A stretch of 64,000 nucleotides of DNA, taken from contig JAUICJ010000006.1 in assembly GCA_030427925.1 (NCBI GenBank), forward strand, positions 1-64,000, written 5' to 3'. The DNA comes from Bacteroidia bacterium (GTDB lineage Bacteria; Bacteroidota; Bacteroidia; Flavobacteriales_D; Sanyastnellaceae). Position 1 is the stretch's first letter. Each line of letters begins with the position of its first letter. The notes beneath the pieces were generated by a model, which did not search any database, was not told the DNA's origin, and worked only from the letters and a program-made list of their open reading frames with translations. Shown here piece after piece: positions 27,043 to 35,554 of the stretch. The translations under genes and the position numbers were made by a program.

Positions 27043-27384
27043 ATGAAGCCCCTCACCCAACCCGACTCCTTCCACGCTGCAGACATCCGAATCGGGACCC
27101 TCTTGCACGCCGAACGAAACGAGACCGCCATCAAAACCGCGTTCGTGCTGCACATCGACTTTGGTGAAGAATTGGGGGTATTGAAATCCTCAGCCCAAAT
27201 CACGGCCCACTACACCGCCGAGTCCCTCATCGGGCGGCAAGTCGCGGCGGTCGTCAACTTTCCGCCACGACAAATCGGCAAGATGCGATCGCAATGCCTG
27301 GTCCTCGGCGCGGTGGAATCCGGTGGCGGCGTGGTGCTGCTCGCCCCGGATCGGCCCGTTGCGAATGGTACGCCGGTGGGATAG
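27043..27384 (+). CDS. csaA: CsaA-like tRNA-binding-domain protein, 113 aa
   Basis: A small OB-fold (EMAP-II type) protein related to Bacillus CsaA, which acts as an export-related chaperone and binds tRNA in vitro. I start at ATG 27043 (MKPLTQPDSFHAADIRIG), because the family aligns from there; the frame is open from 26983. Diagnostic motifs are VDIR(V/I)GT-like ADIRIGTLLHAE, VLHIDFGEELGVLKSSAQIT, HYTAESLIGRQVAAVVNFPP and RQIGKMRSQCLVLGA. Length is typical. It stands alone between the AT-rich gap and the HAD phosphatase gene. Confidence 0.9.
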   Translation: MKPLTQPDSFHAADIRIGTLLHAERNETAIKTAFVLHIDFGEELGVLKSSAQITAHYTAESLIGRQVAAVVNFPPRQIGKMRSQCLVLGAVESGGGVVLLAPDRPVANGTPVG

Positions 27385-27403
27385 CGAATTGGCGTGCGTG
27401 GGT

Positions 27404-27411
27404 TAGTTTTG
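27404..27411 (+). promoter_or_regulatory. -7 box (TAGTTTTG) 4 nt before ATG 27416
   Basis: An exact TAnnTTTG match; the spacer TTCC runs directly into the start codon, implying a leaderless transcript. Confidence 0.55.
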
Positions 27412-27415
27412 TTCC

Positions 27416-27925
27416 ATGCGCGCTGCTATATTTCTCGACCGGGATGGGGTCATCAACTACGACCCCGGAGATTACACGAAACACGTGAGTGAATTCCACT
27501 TACTCCCCACGGTTTTGGAAGCCCTGACTGTGCTGAAGGAACGCGGGTTCGAATTCGTTGTCATCACCAACCAAGGCGGCATCGCAAAAGGGTTGTACTC
27601 CCACGAAGACGTGGCCGAAATCCACGAGGAATTGCAGCGCGTTTGTACCGAAAACGGAACGCCGCTCCTCGACCTGTACTACAGCCCACACCATCCGAAC
27701 TACGGGGAATCGCTGTCACGCAAGCCAGGAAGCCTGATGATCGAACGCGCCTGCGCGCGGCACGGCATCGATCCCGCGCGGTCCTGGATGGTGGGCGACA
27801 AAGAGCGCGACCTCGAAGCTGGACGAGGTGCTGGGGTGCCGGGGTTGCTGATTCCGGTGAACGGCTCGCTCCTCGAAGCCACGCAGCACCTTCCCTTCAC
27901 TCCTGAAGCCGAAGCCCATGTTTGA
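27416..27925 (+). CDS. HAD-IIIA phosphatase, GmhB-like, 169 aa
   Basis: It resembles D-glycero-D-manno-heptose 1,7-bisphosphate 7-phosphatase and histidinol-phosphatase-type HAD enzymes. Motif I is FLDRDGVIN (nucleophile and acid Asp), motif II VVITNQGGIAKG, motif III Lys in SRKPGSLMIERA, and motif IV MVGDKERDLEAGRGAG. The loop that binds zinc through Cys in canonical GmhB reads YYSPHHPNYGESLSRKP, with the two His but no Cys, so zinc binding is probably lost. The substrate is therefore uncertain. It overlaps the next gene by 8 bp. Confidence 0.85.
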   Translation: MRAAIFLDRDGVINYDPGDYTKHVSEFHLLPTVLEALTVLKERGFEFVVITNQGGIAKGLYSHEDVAEIHEELQRVCTENGTPLLDLYYSPHHPNYGESLSRKPGSLMIERACARHGIDPARSWMVGDKERDLEAGRGAGVPGLLIPVNGSLLEATQHLPFTPEAEAHV

Positions 27926-28796
27926 CTTGAACGTCGCGGATTTTCGGCGTGAGATGTATTTGGTCGATGGCCGACTGGTCGACGAAAGTGGCCTGCCTCA
28001 CCCGTTGCGGAACCGAGGATTCCAATATGCGGACGGGTTTTTCGAGACCATTCGGGTTGCGCACGGGATTCCGCAGCACCTGCACCTTCATGTGGGCCGG
28101 ATCATGGCGAGCAGCAAGGCTTACGGATTCACGATTCCTGCGTCCTGGAACGCCACGTGGTTTCGGGCGCGATTGCTCGAACTCTGCCAAGCGAACCGCA
28201 TCGATCAAGGGGGCCGAATCCGCCTGACCTTCTTTCGCGCCGGGGGCGGGCGTTACACTCCCGAATCGGACGGAGTGACGTGGGTCGCTGAGGCCGAAGC
28301 GCTGGCCACGAACGCGTTCGAGCTGAATGAGAAGGGCCACAGGGTGGACATTTTTCCCGAAATGAAAAAGCCACTCGATCACGTGGCAAATTTCAAAAAC
28401 CTGTCGTGTGGTTTGTATGTCCAAAGCGGACTTTGGGCACGCGAGCGGTCCTTCGAGGAATCCCTCATCACGAACACCCGGAACCACGTCATCGAGTCCA
28501 CGCGCTCGAATTTGTTCCTGGTCAGCAACGGCGTGCTGTATACGCCGGGATTGGATTCAGGGACGACCGGCGGCATCATGCGGGCGGCGGTGGCGAATTT
28601 GGCCAGCAGCAACGGGTACAAAGTGTATGAATGCGACCTGACGCCTCAGGAGCTGTTGCGTGCCGATGAGTTGTTCTTGACCAATGCCATTCGGGGCATT
28701 CAATGGGTATCGAGCTATCGGACGAAGCGGTATTTCCACACGACAGCGGATGCGCTGCTGGCCTTGCTCAACGATTCGCTCGAGCGGCCGAGCTGA
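27918..28796 (+). CDS. Class IV aminotransferase (IlvE/PabC type), 292 aa
   Basis: A PLP enzyme of fold type IV, related to branched-chain aminotransferase, D-amino-acid aminotransferase and aminodeoxychorismate lyase. Visible motifs are GFQYADGFFETIRV (start of the fold), the PLP lysine in VANFKNLSCGLYVQ, the ITNTRNHVIESTRSNLFLV block and the TTGGIMRAAV phosphate-binding turn. Which of the three activities it has cannot be told from sequence alone; folate genes (folP, folD) occur in the window but not beside it. The ATG overlaps the end of the HAD gene, so translation is probably coupled. Confidence 0.85.
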   Translation: MFDLNVADFRREMYLVDGRLVDESGLPHPLRNRGFQYADGFFETIRVAHGIPQHLHLHVGRIMASSKAYGFTIPASWNATWFRARLLELCQANRIDQGGRIRLTFFRAGGGRYTPESDGVTWVAEAEALATNAFELNEKGHRVDIFPEMKKPLDHVANFKNLSCGLYVQSGLWARERSFEESLITNTRNHVIESTRSNLFLVSNGVLYTPGLDSGTTGGIMRAAVANLASSNGYKVYECDLTPQELLRADELFLTNAIRGIQWVSSYRTKRYFHTTADALLALLNDSLERPS

Positions 28797-29798
28797 TCAC
28801 GACAAGCGTACCCGCGGGTCGAGCCACGCGTACAGGACGTCCACGGCAGTGTTCACGGCCACGAACACGAGGGCGATGATGGCCACGCACCCCATCACGA
28901 TGGGCAAATCCCCCACTTCAAGGGCACGGAACATGAGAAGCCCCATGCCTTGCCAGCCGAAGACGAACTCAATGAAAACGGCCCCAGCGAGCATGCTGGC
29001 GAACCAGCCGCTTGCCGCCGTCAGGACTGGGTTGAGGGCATTGCGCAGGACGTGCCGAAAAAAGAGCCGTGTGGCCGAGATGCCCTTGCTTCGGGCGGTC
29101 CGGATGTAGGTGGTGCCCAAGACGTCGATGACGGCATTGCGGGTGAGCTGCGTCACCACGCTGACCGGGCGAATGCCGAGGGTCAAGGCCGGGAGGATGG
29201 CGTGGTGCCACGCGAGGCGAGGTCCTTCAAAAGGGTGGACCTCCATCAACCCGCCTGTCATCGGCAAGCCGGTCCATGCGTGGAGCACGGAACCGAAGAG
29301 CCAACTGACCCCGATGGCCATGACGAAGGACGGGGCGCTCATGCCAAGGGAGGCCAACGTCAGGACCCAGCGGTCCACCCGGCTGCCTGCGCGCGGTGCG
29401 AGCCACGCCCCCAACACCAAACCGAGCACCAAGGCCAGCCCCATGGCCGCCGTGGCGAGCAACATCGTCGCCGGCAGGGACTCACGGATGGCCGACAACA
29501 CCGGACGGTCCGAAACGAACGAACGACCGAGGCTCGGTGCAGCGATGTGCACGCCCTCAGCACGGGACCACTTCACCGGACTCAATTCCGCCCAAAACCG
29601 CACGTACCGCTCCAACAGCGGGCGGTCCAAACCATGTCGCGCACGGAAGGCGTCCACGACTTCTTGTCGTTCGTTTTGGCCGGCCATTTGGCGTGCCGGA
29701 TCCGGAACGAATGCGAAAATGAAGAACACGAGGGTCCACGCGCCCCAAAGCACGCCAGCTCCTTGGAGCAATTTCCGGGCCCACGTGCTCGCGTTCAT
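28797..29798 (-). CDS. ABC transporter permease, DppB/OppB type, 333 aa
   Basis: An inner-membrane permease of the peptide/nickel ABC importer family. I start at ATG 29796-29798, which shares its A with the TGA of the upstream gene (TGATG); the open frame runs on to 29933 inside that gene. The protein has an N-terminal transmembrane helix, a periplasmic loop and five further helices. The EAA-type coupling loop reads TYIRTARSKGISATRLFFRH. It ends AWLDPRVRLS as DppB proteins do. No DppC, ATPase or binding protein is next to it in this window, so partners must lie elsewhere or be missing. Confidence 0.85.
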   Translation of the reverse strand: MNASTWARKLLQGAGVLWGAWTLVFFIFAFVPDPARQMAGQNERQEVVDAFRARHGLDRPLLERYVRFWAELSPVKWSRAEGVHIAAPSLGRSFVSDRPVLSAIRESLPATMLLATAAMGLALVLGLVLGAWLAPRAGSRVDRWVLTLASLGMSAPSFVMAIGVSWLFGSVLHAWTGLPMTGGLMEVHPFEGPRLAWHHAILPALTLGIRPVSVVTQLTRNAVIDVLGTTYIRTARSKGISATRLFFRHVLRNALNPVLTAASGWFASMLAGAVFIEFVFGWQGMGLLMFRALEVGDLPIVMGCVAIIALVFVAVNTAVDVLYAWLDPRVRLS

Positions 29799-31162
29799 CA
29801 GCGCGCCAACGCCGCCACTTCCTCCCAGTCCGGCAAGCTGCGCCACGGCCACTTGCCGAGCACCTCCCCTTCCTTGAGCAACAGCAAGCCCGGATTCGAG
29901 CGCACCACGATCTTCAACTCCGTTTGGTCGCACGTGTAGAAATCGTACGGCGCATTGTGGGCCGCTCGGTAAGCCGCGTTCTCATTCGCATCCGCATTCG
30001 TCAAGCCGATCATCGCCCAGCCCGCCTTCGCCGCCGCCGTCGCCAACGCATTGAACTCCGGCTGCGCCGACGCTTCCGTCAAGGCCAAATCCCGGCTCAC
30101 ATGCATCAACACGTACCCGGGCTGCGACAGGAAATCCTCCGTCCACTCGCTGCCCTCCGCGTCGATGATTTGGAAATCCATAATGGGCGGCTCGTACCCC
30201 TCCGACAGCTTCACCTCAGGCCCGTCAAAGCTCACCTTCTCGTACGTGTTCTTGAACCAATCCTGGTTGTAAATCTCCAACCAATCCGTGCTCAACACTG
30301 CCGTATCGACTCCGGTCTGGACGTTGCGGAACGTGTACTCCGTGGCGTATTGCGGCGCCTCGAGCCCCAGCTCCTCCGCCGACTTCATGCCCTCGCGGAT
30401 GCTCTTTCCGACGGCATAAGCCCGGTAATCCTTCGCCGGCAGGTACGCCAGCGTCCACCACTGGAAGACTCCGCACACCACCGTCACGCCCAACGCCATC
30501 CACCACTCCCGTCCGGCCCCTGTCGACCGGCGCTTGATGCCCTCAGCCGCGATGAACGACAACGCAGCGAACAGCACCGGGAACAACCAGTTGAGCATCA
30601 GGTAGCTGAACAGGAAAATCACGACCAAGCTCGCCGTCAAGATGTACAGGCTCTCCTTGCCCTCATTCAACCGCATCCGCCCCGTGAAGGCGCCGAACAA
30701 AATGGGAATCGACAAAATGCTCAAGACCACGTCCTTCAAAAAACTCTCGTACGCCGTGAGCGGAATGGCGTCGCCGAAGCAGCCGCAGGTGAGCACGCAT
30801 TGGTTCGCGATTTCCACGAGCTGGCCCGTGGCATCGGTGATCATCTTCGTTCCAAGCGGATCGCAGGTAGCGGTGTACCACGTCAGCCACGTGAAGACCG
30901 CCATCATCACCGCGGTCAAGGCCGAGGTGAGCTTCGGGAGTGCGCCCACGAGGATGGCCACCCCGAGCAAAATCTCCGCGATGACCACGAAAACGGCCAC
31001 CGGCAACGCGTACTCCGTCATGCCCGGCCAGTTCAAGGCCCCAGGCTCGAAGTACTCCTCGAGTTTGTACATGAATCCGAGCGCATCGTTCGCCTTGATG
31101 AGGCCGGAAACGATGAAGAGCGAGCCCACCAAGGTGCGGGCGGAGTAGATGATCCAACGCAT
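29798..31162 (-). CDS. DoxX/MauE-like membrane protein with thioredoxin-like C-terminus (BT_3928 type), 454 aa
   Basis: The N-terminal third starts LVGSLFIVSGLIKANDALGF, a DoxX/MauE-type four-helix region with a conserved Cys cluster (CDPLG, then CVLTCGCFGD). More helices lie around residues 165-215 and 225-245. A soluble C-terminal part (about 300-454) resembles a thioredoxin fold without a CxxC (YDFYTCDQTELKIVVRSNPGLLLL). This layout is that of the Bacteroidota BT_3928 family, commonly found beside DUF1599 as here. A role in redox or disulfide maintenance is inferred. It is upstream of, and coupled with, the permease gene. Confidence 0.8.
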   Translation of the reverse strand: MRWIIYSARTLVGSLFIVSGLIKANDALGFMYKLEEYFEPGALNWPGMTEYALPVAVFVVIAEILLGVAILVGALPKLTSALTAVMMAVFTWLTWYTATCDPLGTKMITDATGQLVEIANQCVLTCGCFGDAIPLTAYESFLKDVVLSILSIPILFGAFTGRMRLNEGKESLYILTASLVVIFLFSYLMLNWLFPVLFAALSFIAAEGIKRRSTGAGREWWMALGVTVVCGVFQWWTLAYLPAKDYRAYAVGKSIREGMKSAEELGLEAPQYATEYTFRNVQTGVDTAVLSTDWLEIYNQDWFKNTYEKVSFDGPEVKLSEGYEPPIMDFQIIDAEGSEWTEDFLSQPGYVLMHVSRDLALTEASAQPEFNALATAAAKAGWAMIGLTNADANENAAYRAAHNAPYDFYTCDQTELKIVVRSNPGLLLLKEGEVLGKWPWRSLPDWEEVAALAR

Positions 31163-31201
31163 GGGGGCAATTTACGTCAGCGACCCGAAGCCGGTTTCAA
31201 T

Positions 31202-31777
31202 TCACGCGCCTTCTTCCAACAAAATGAGTGCAAAAAAAGCGTAATTGACCATGTCCTGGTAATTCGCCACCACGCCCTCGGAAACCCGCGTCTTCCCTTC
31301 GTTGTCCTCGATTTGCTTCACGCGCAACACCTTCATCAGGATGAGGTCGGTCAGGGAGGAAACGCGCATGTCGCGCCACGCCTCGCCGTAATCGTGGTTC
31401 TTGTCGAGCATGAGCTGGCGGGTGGACTCGGCGGCTTGGCGGTAGGCGGCCACGGCGGCATCGACCGGCAATTCCATCGGGGCATCGGCCGTCAGTTCGC
31501 ATTGGATTTGGGCGATGAGGCCGTAGTTGATGATGCCCATGAATTCGGGCTCAATGCCTTCGTCGACGCGGGCGGTGCCGGTTTCTTGCAGCGTCCGAAT
31601 GCGGTTCGCTTTGATGAAGATTTGGTCGGTCAGCGACGGCGGACGGAGGATACGCCAGGCGGTTCCGTAGTCCGCGGTTTTGTCTTGAAACAGCTGGAGG
31701 CAGCGGGCCAAAATCGCATCGTACGCCACCAGCGTGCCGCTCCCTTCAACTCCCGGATGTGGTTCAGGATTGCTCAT
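31202..31777 (-). CDS. DUF1599 protein, 191 aa
   Basis: Two tandem copies of the DUF1599 unit are visible: LQLFQDKTADYGTAWRILR followed by SLTDQIFIKANRIRTL, and QLMLDKNHDYGEAWRDMR followed by SLTDLILMKVLRVKQIE. The shared D-K-x-x-D-Y-G-x-A-W-R signature is Bacteroidota-specific. Function is not known; the D/E-rich helical pattern resembles nucleotide pyrophosphohydrolases, which is inference. I start at ATG 31777; the frame extends 12 codons further. It is divergent from folP and 39 bp upstream of the DoxX-like gene. Confidence 0.85.
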   Translation of the reverse strand: MSNPEPHPGVEGSGTLVAYDAILARCLQLFQDKTADYGTAWRILRPPSLTDQIFIKANRIRTLQETGTARVDEGIEPEFMGIINYGLIAQIQCELTADAPMELPVDAAVAAYRQAAESTRQLMLDKNHDYGEAWRDMRVSSLTDLILMKVLRVKQIEDNEGKTRVSEGVVANYQDMVNYAFFALILLEEGA

Positions 31778-31815
31778 CGTAACTTGCGGCAAGATACGCA
31801 CATCGCCGCGCAAGC

Positions 31816-32685
31816 TTGGAACACCTCCCCTACCATTTGAACCTGAACGGCCGATTGATGCCGCTGGACCGTCCGCGCATCCTCGGCATCCTGAACTGCA
31901 CGCCCGATTCGTTTCACGACGGGGGCCACCACAACCTCCCCGCCGCCGCGGTGGCGCACGGGTTGCGGATGCTCGACGCCGGCGCCGACCTCATCGACAT
32001 CGGCGGCCAAACCACCAAGCCCGGCGCCGAAGACGTGGGCGTCGAAACCGAATGGCAACGCATCGCCCCGGTCATCGACGGCCTCCTCGAAGCGCGCCCC
32101 TCGATCCCCCTCAGCGTCGACACCTTCCACGCCGAAGTCGCCCGCCGCGCCCTCGCAGCCGGAGCCGCCATGATCAACGACGTGACGGGCGGCCGCGATC
32201 CCGAAATGTGGCCCGTTGTCGCCGAAGCCGGCGCCCCCTACTGCCTGATGCACCTCCGCGGCACCCCGGCCACGATGCAGGACGATCCGCAGTACGACGA
32301 CGTGGTGGATACGGTCTACGCCCACCTCGACGAGGGACTCCACGCCGCCCGCGAAGCCGGCCTCTCCGACGTGATCCTCGATCCCGGCTTCGGCTTCGGC
32401 AAAACCACCGAACACAACTACGCCCTGCTCGCCGCCCTCGACCGCTTCCACGTGCTCGGTGCACCGCTGCTCGTCGGCGTCAGCAGGAAGTCCATGATTT
32501 GGCGACCCCTCGGCATCGAACCGGCGGACGCCCTCAACGGCACGACGGCCCTCCACGCTTGGGCCCTCGAGCGCGGCGCCCACCTCCTGCGCGTCCACGA
32601 CGTGCGCGCCGCCCGCGAAGCCGTCGACCTCTTCACCCTGCTGCGCGCGGGCACCCACCTCACCCCCAGGGTAAGCCCATGTTGA
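31816..32685 (+). CDS. folP: Dihydropteroate synthase, 289 aa
   Basis: It joins p-aminobenzoate to 6-hydroxymethyl-dihydropterin pyrophosphate in folate synthesis. Motifs are GILNCTPDSFHDGG (loop 1), DIGGQTTKPGAE (loop 2), SVDTFHAEVARRAL, AAMINDVTGG, DPGFGFGKTTEHNY and LLVGVSRKSMI, with the final RVHDVRAAREAVD. The start is uncertain: the family's N-terminal YHLNLNGRLMPLDRP region is kept only with the TTG at 31816, while the first ATG is at 31858. Its TGA overlaps the cdaA start. Confidence 0.93.
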   Translation: MEHLPYHLNLNGRLMPLDRPRILGILNCTPDSFHDGGHHNLPAAAVAHGLRMLDAGADLIDIGGQTTKPGAEDVGVETEWQRIAPVIDGLLEARPSIPLSVDTFHAEVARRALAAGAAMINDVTGGRDPEMWPVVAEAGAPYCLMHLRGTPATMQDDPQYDDVVDTVYAHLDEGLHAAREAGLSDVILDPGFGFGKTTEHNYALLAALDRFHVLGAPLLVGVSRKSMIWRPLGIEPADALNGTTALHAWALERGAHLLRVHDVRAAREAVDLFTLLRAGTHLTPRVSPC

Positions 32686-33527
32686 TGGCGATTTGGGAAT
32701 CCCTGTGGGCCAGCGGATTGGAAGATTGGCAGGACATCGGGACGTGGTGGGGCCTGTTCATTGCCATCCTCGATGGTGCATTGGTCGGCTTCATCATCTA
32801 CCAACTGTATCGGCTGACGCGCGGCACCTCCGCCATCCCGGTCTTTTTGGGGCTGTTGGCGATTTATGCGTTTTGGCAACTGATCACCGCGTTGGGATTG
32901 AATTTGCTCAGTGATTTGTTGGGCCAATTCATCGGCGTCGGGGTCATCGCCATCCTCATTGTCTTCCAGCAGGAGCTCCGGTCCTTCCTGTTGTTCATCG
33001 GGGACCAGGATTTCCTAAAAACGCAGCCCGTGTGGTTGCGCAACATTTTGCCTTCACGGCGGGATACGGGCAGTTCAGAAGTGAGCGAAATCGTCGAGGC
33101 CCTCTACCGCATTGCGGACCGCGGCGAGGGGGCGCTCGTGGTCATTGGCCGCAAATCGCCCCTTCAAACCCACATCGCAAGCGTGACCCCGTTGGACGCT
33201 GCCATTTCCGCGCCCCTCATCGAGAGCATCTTCTTCAAGAACAGCCCGCTTCACGACGGCGCGCTGCTCATCGCTTACGGGCGGATGACGGGCGTGAGGG
33301 CGGTGTTGCCCGTTTCGCAGCGCCCTGATTTGCCTCCGGAATGGGGCATGCGCCACCGGGCTGCGCTGGGAATCACGGAACGAACGGACGCCATTGCATT
33401 GGTGGTCAGTGAAGAACACCGGGACGTCCGGGTGGCCGTCGGTTCGGAACTCCAGGTCGCTCCAAGTCGTTCGGAGCTGTTGGGTTTGGTGCAAGAAGCC
33501 CTCGACCTGAGCGCTGCAAGGTCCTGA
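32679..33527 (+). CDS. cdaA: Diadenylate cyclase CdaA, 282 aa
   Basis: It makes the second messenger c-di-AMP from two ATP. Three N-terminal transmembrane helices (about residues 20-85) precede the cytoplasmic DAC domain. That domain has LIESIFFKNSPLHDGALLIA (DGA motif) and MRHRAALGITERTDAIALVVSEE (RHR motif), both needed for catalysis. In-frame ATGs at 32679 and 32685 both overlap the folP stop; I cannot choose between them. folP-cdaA pairing recurs in Bacteroidota. The partners CdaR and GlmM, known from Firmicutes operons, are not next to it. Confidence 0.93.
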   Translation: MLMAIWESLWASGLEDWQDIGTWWGLFIAILDGALVGFIIYQLYRLTRGTSAIPVFLGLLAIYAFWQLITALGLNLLSDLLGQFIGVGVIAILIVFQQELRSFLLFIGDQDFLKTQPVWLRNILPSRRDTGSSEVSEIVEALYRIADRGEGALVVIGRKSPLQTHIASVTPLDAAISAPLIESIFFKNSPLHDGALLIAYGRMTGVRAVLPVSQRPDLPPEWGMRHRAALGITERTDAIALVVSEEHRDVRVAVGSELQVAPSRSELLGLVQEALDLSAARS

Positions 33528-33535
33528 ACGCACAA

Positions 33536-33565
33536 CGCCCCGCTGCCAACAAAGGAAGCGGGGCG
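33536..33565. terminator. Hairpin between convergent cdaA and the choice-of-anchor B gene
   Basis: CGCCCCGCT (33536-33544) pairs with AGCGGGGCG (33557-33565). There is no T tract on either side, so termination is likely but not certain. It could serve both convergent genes. Confidence 0.4.
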
Positions 33566-33584
33566 CTGAACCAATTCCCGATGA

Positions 33585-35489
33585 TCAGTCTTGGATCACA
33601 AGGCGCTGAGCTTGACCCAAGGCCTTTCCTCCCTGTTCCATTCGGACGAAGTACAGCCCCGGAGGAACCGATGAAACATCCAAATTCAACCCTTCCACCG
33701 CCGGAAGCGCGGCCCATCGAAGAACTTCCCGTCCCAAAGCATCGAGCAGGATCACATCCGCCCCACGAGCCGCCCCAGCCAAACGCATGACGTCGCGAGC
33801 CGGATTGGGAGTCACCGACCACACCTCCGGGCGCGGCAGCGTCGTCGTGGAAACCACTTCGGGCGCAATGGACGCACTCGGACGCACCATGAAGAAGTGC
33901 GAGAACGTGGACACCGCGATGTTGCCGCTGGGGAAGTAGGGGTAATTGCTCCATGTTCCATCGAACACCGCCGCATCCGATTCGGGATTCGTGTCGAAGT
34001 ATCCGACGAGTTCCAGGATGCCGTTCGCGGGATCCACGGCATCGAGGACGCGCAGTCCGCTCAGGTAATTCGATTGGTACAACTTGTCGCCGATGACGTA
34101 CATGTTGTGGTCGATGGAGGCCACGGGAGCTTCGTAGAAACCGATGATGGAGGGATTGTCCAAGTCCGCAATGTCCACGACATACGTGCGCGTGTAATTC
34201 CCGAAATTCTGCTCGTCGAGTTCGTCGTTCAAATAAGAAAACCGGTGATCTTCACTGAGCCATCCTTGGTGCGTGTAACCGAGCTCGGAATAGTTCAACG
34301 TGGAAAGGAGCTGCACGTCCGACTTATCCTCGGCGTCCACAATGGCAAATCCGCTTTGGCCATTGAAGCAAAAGACGATTTCATGATCCGCGTACTCCGT
34401 GTCAGGACCGTGGTACACAACGGACTGGATGTCGTGGCTGTAATACCCATCGAACGCGCCCGCCAGCACGGGATTCGCTGGATCGTCCAAGCGAAGGATG
34501 TGCAATCCCCCATTGTACGTGTTGGTCCCCACCCCATACGCGTAACCGGTTTCCTCGTTGATGGCCACGTTGTGCGCGTTGCCAAATCCCATGTAGTGAG
34601 CCACCGGCGTCACTTCCGTCACTTGGTCCAAAGGCAAATCCAACAACGCCTGCAGATCGACCACCTGCATCCCATGCCCGCTTGCTTCCGACACGATGTA
34701 CGCGTGATCCATGTACACCTTCACATCCCGCCACAGGCTGGGCGATGTGGCCGTCGCCACGTTCGCAAAGTACACGATGTCCGTGGGATCGGTCACATCC
34801 AAGATGGCCAAACCATTGGAACGACCGAACAAGGCCAACTCCCTGCCTGAAACGGGATCGGCCCAGCCCCAGCAATCGTTGCCGTTGTCCCCGCCCCCAA
34901 GCGCTTCGAGGGGTTCAACGTCCAAGAGCTCCACGTTCATGCAGGGATACCCACCGGAATAGGCCATGGCCCCATTGGGCGAAACATGCCATTCGTAGAA
35001 GTAGTAGTAATAAGCGTACGCATTGGCCCCGGCAATGTTCGTCCCCGTGATGGAGCCCAAATCGCCCAGTGCGTAGGGATACGACAAGGCGCTCGGCGGC
35101 TCATCCCGCCACAATTGCGGGTCCGTATTGAGGCAATTCAACCCAAAGCCCGAACCAGCTGGCACGTCAAAATCGAGCACCACCCAGCTCTCGCCGTCCG
35201 GCACGTCGAGCACCACGTTCTGCATCACGTTCCCTTGGGGGTTGAGCAGCGCGAAGTTGCGGGAGGCGGCGCCGTTCGCGTACACCCGCACCGAATCGAT
35301 GGTGAACGGGAAGTACGCATCGAACTTCATGAAGTACGTGTTGTTCGACTGGTACAGGCCGGTTTGGTTTGCCAATTCGCCTCCCACAGCGGGACCGGAA
35401 CCGGACGCCTCTTCGCACGGAAAAGGACTTTGAGACCACGACGTTGCAGCAAGCAGCAAGGCCGCAGAGAGGGTAAGGTGTTTGATCAT
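33585..35489 (-). CDS. T9SS-secreted choice-of-anchor B family protein, 634 aa
   Basis: I start at ATG 35487-35489, where MIKHLTLSAALLLAATSWSQ forms a clean signal peptide; the frame extends to 35561 across a terminator. The N-terminal 170 or so residues are unassigned. The rest follows the choice-of-anchor B pattern of LVIVP-like beta-propeller repeats: CWGWADPVSGRELALFG, GLAILDVTDPTDIVYFANV, HNVAINEETGYAYGVG, LHILRLDDPANPVLAGAF and SYLNDELDEQNF. A T9SS type A sorting domain ends the protein (WSVTPNPARDVMRLAG, final QRLVIQD). It is extracellular or surface-anchored; the biological role is unknown. Confidence 0.88.
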   Translation of the reverse strand: MIKHLTLSAALLLAATSWSQSPFPCEEASGSGPAVGGELANQTGLYQSNNTYFMKFDAYFPFTIDSVRVYANGAASRNFALLNPQGNVMQNVVLDVPDGESWVVLDFDVPAGSGFGLNCLNTDPQLWRDEPPSALSYPYALGDLGSITGTNIAGANAYAYYYYFYEWHVSPNGAMAYSGGYPCMNVELLDVEPLEALGGGDNGNDCWGWADPVSGRELALFGRSNGLAILDVTDPTDIVYFANVATATSPSLWRDVKVYMDHAYIVSEASGHGMQVVDLQALLDLPLDQVTEVTPVAHYMGFGNAHNVAINEETGYAYGVGTNTYNGGLHILRLDDPANPVLAGAFDGYYSHDIQSVVYHGPDTEYADHEIVFCFNGQSGFAIVDAEDKSDVQLLSTLNYSELGYTHQGWLSEDHRFSYLNDELDEQNFGNYTRTYVVDIADLDNPSIIGFYEAPVASIDHNMYVIGDKLYQSNYLSGLRVLDAVDPANGILELVGYFDTNPESDAAVFDGTWSNYPYFPSGNIAVSTFSHFFMVRPSASIAPEVVSTTTLPRPEVWSVTPNPARDVMRLAGAARGADVILLDALGREVLRWAALPAVEGLNLDVSSVPPGLYFVRMEQGGKALGQAQRLVIQD

Positions 35490-35528
35490 TTCAAAAAGTT
35501 GCAGGTGGGGAAGGCGAGCTGAAAACAA

Positions 35529-35552
35529 CAATCGGCCCCGAAGGGCCGATTG
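35529..35552 (-). terminator. Rho-independent terminator after the 93-aa gene
   Basis: A 10-bp perfect stem (CAATCGGCCC / GGGCCGATTG), with loop TTCG on the minus strand, is followed there by TTGTTTTC (complement of 35521-35528). It lies 3 bp beyond the stop at 35555. Confidence 0.85.
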
Positions 35553-35554
35553 CG

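Noticed and set aside
31734-32678. Upstream part of the frame that ends as CdaA
   Set aside because: It lies inside folP in another frame and is Arg/Pro-rich; the membrane helices of CdaA begin at 32679 or 32685.
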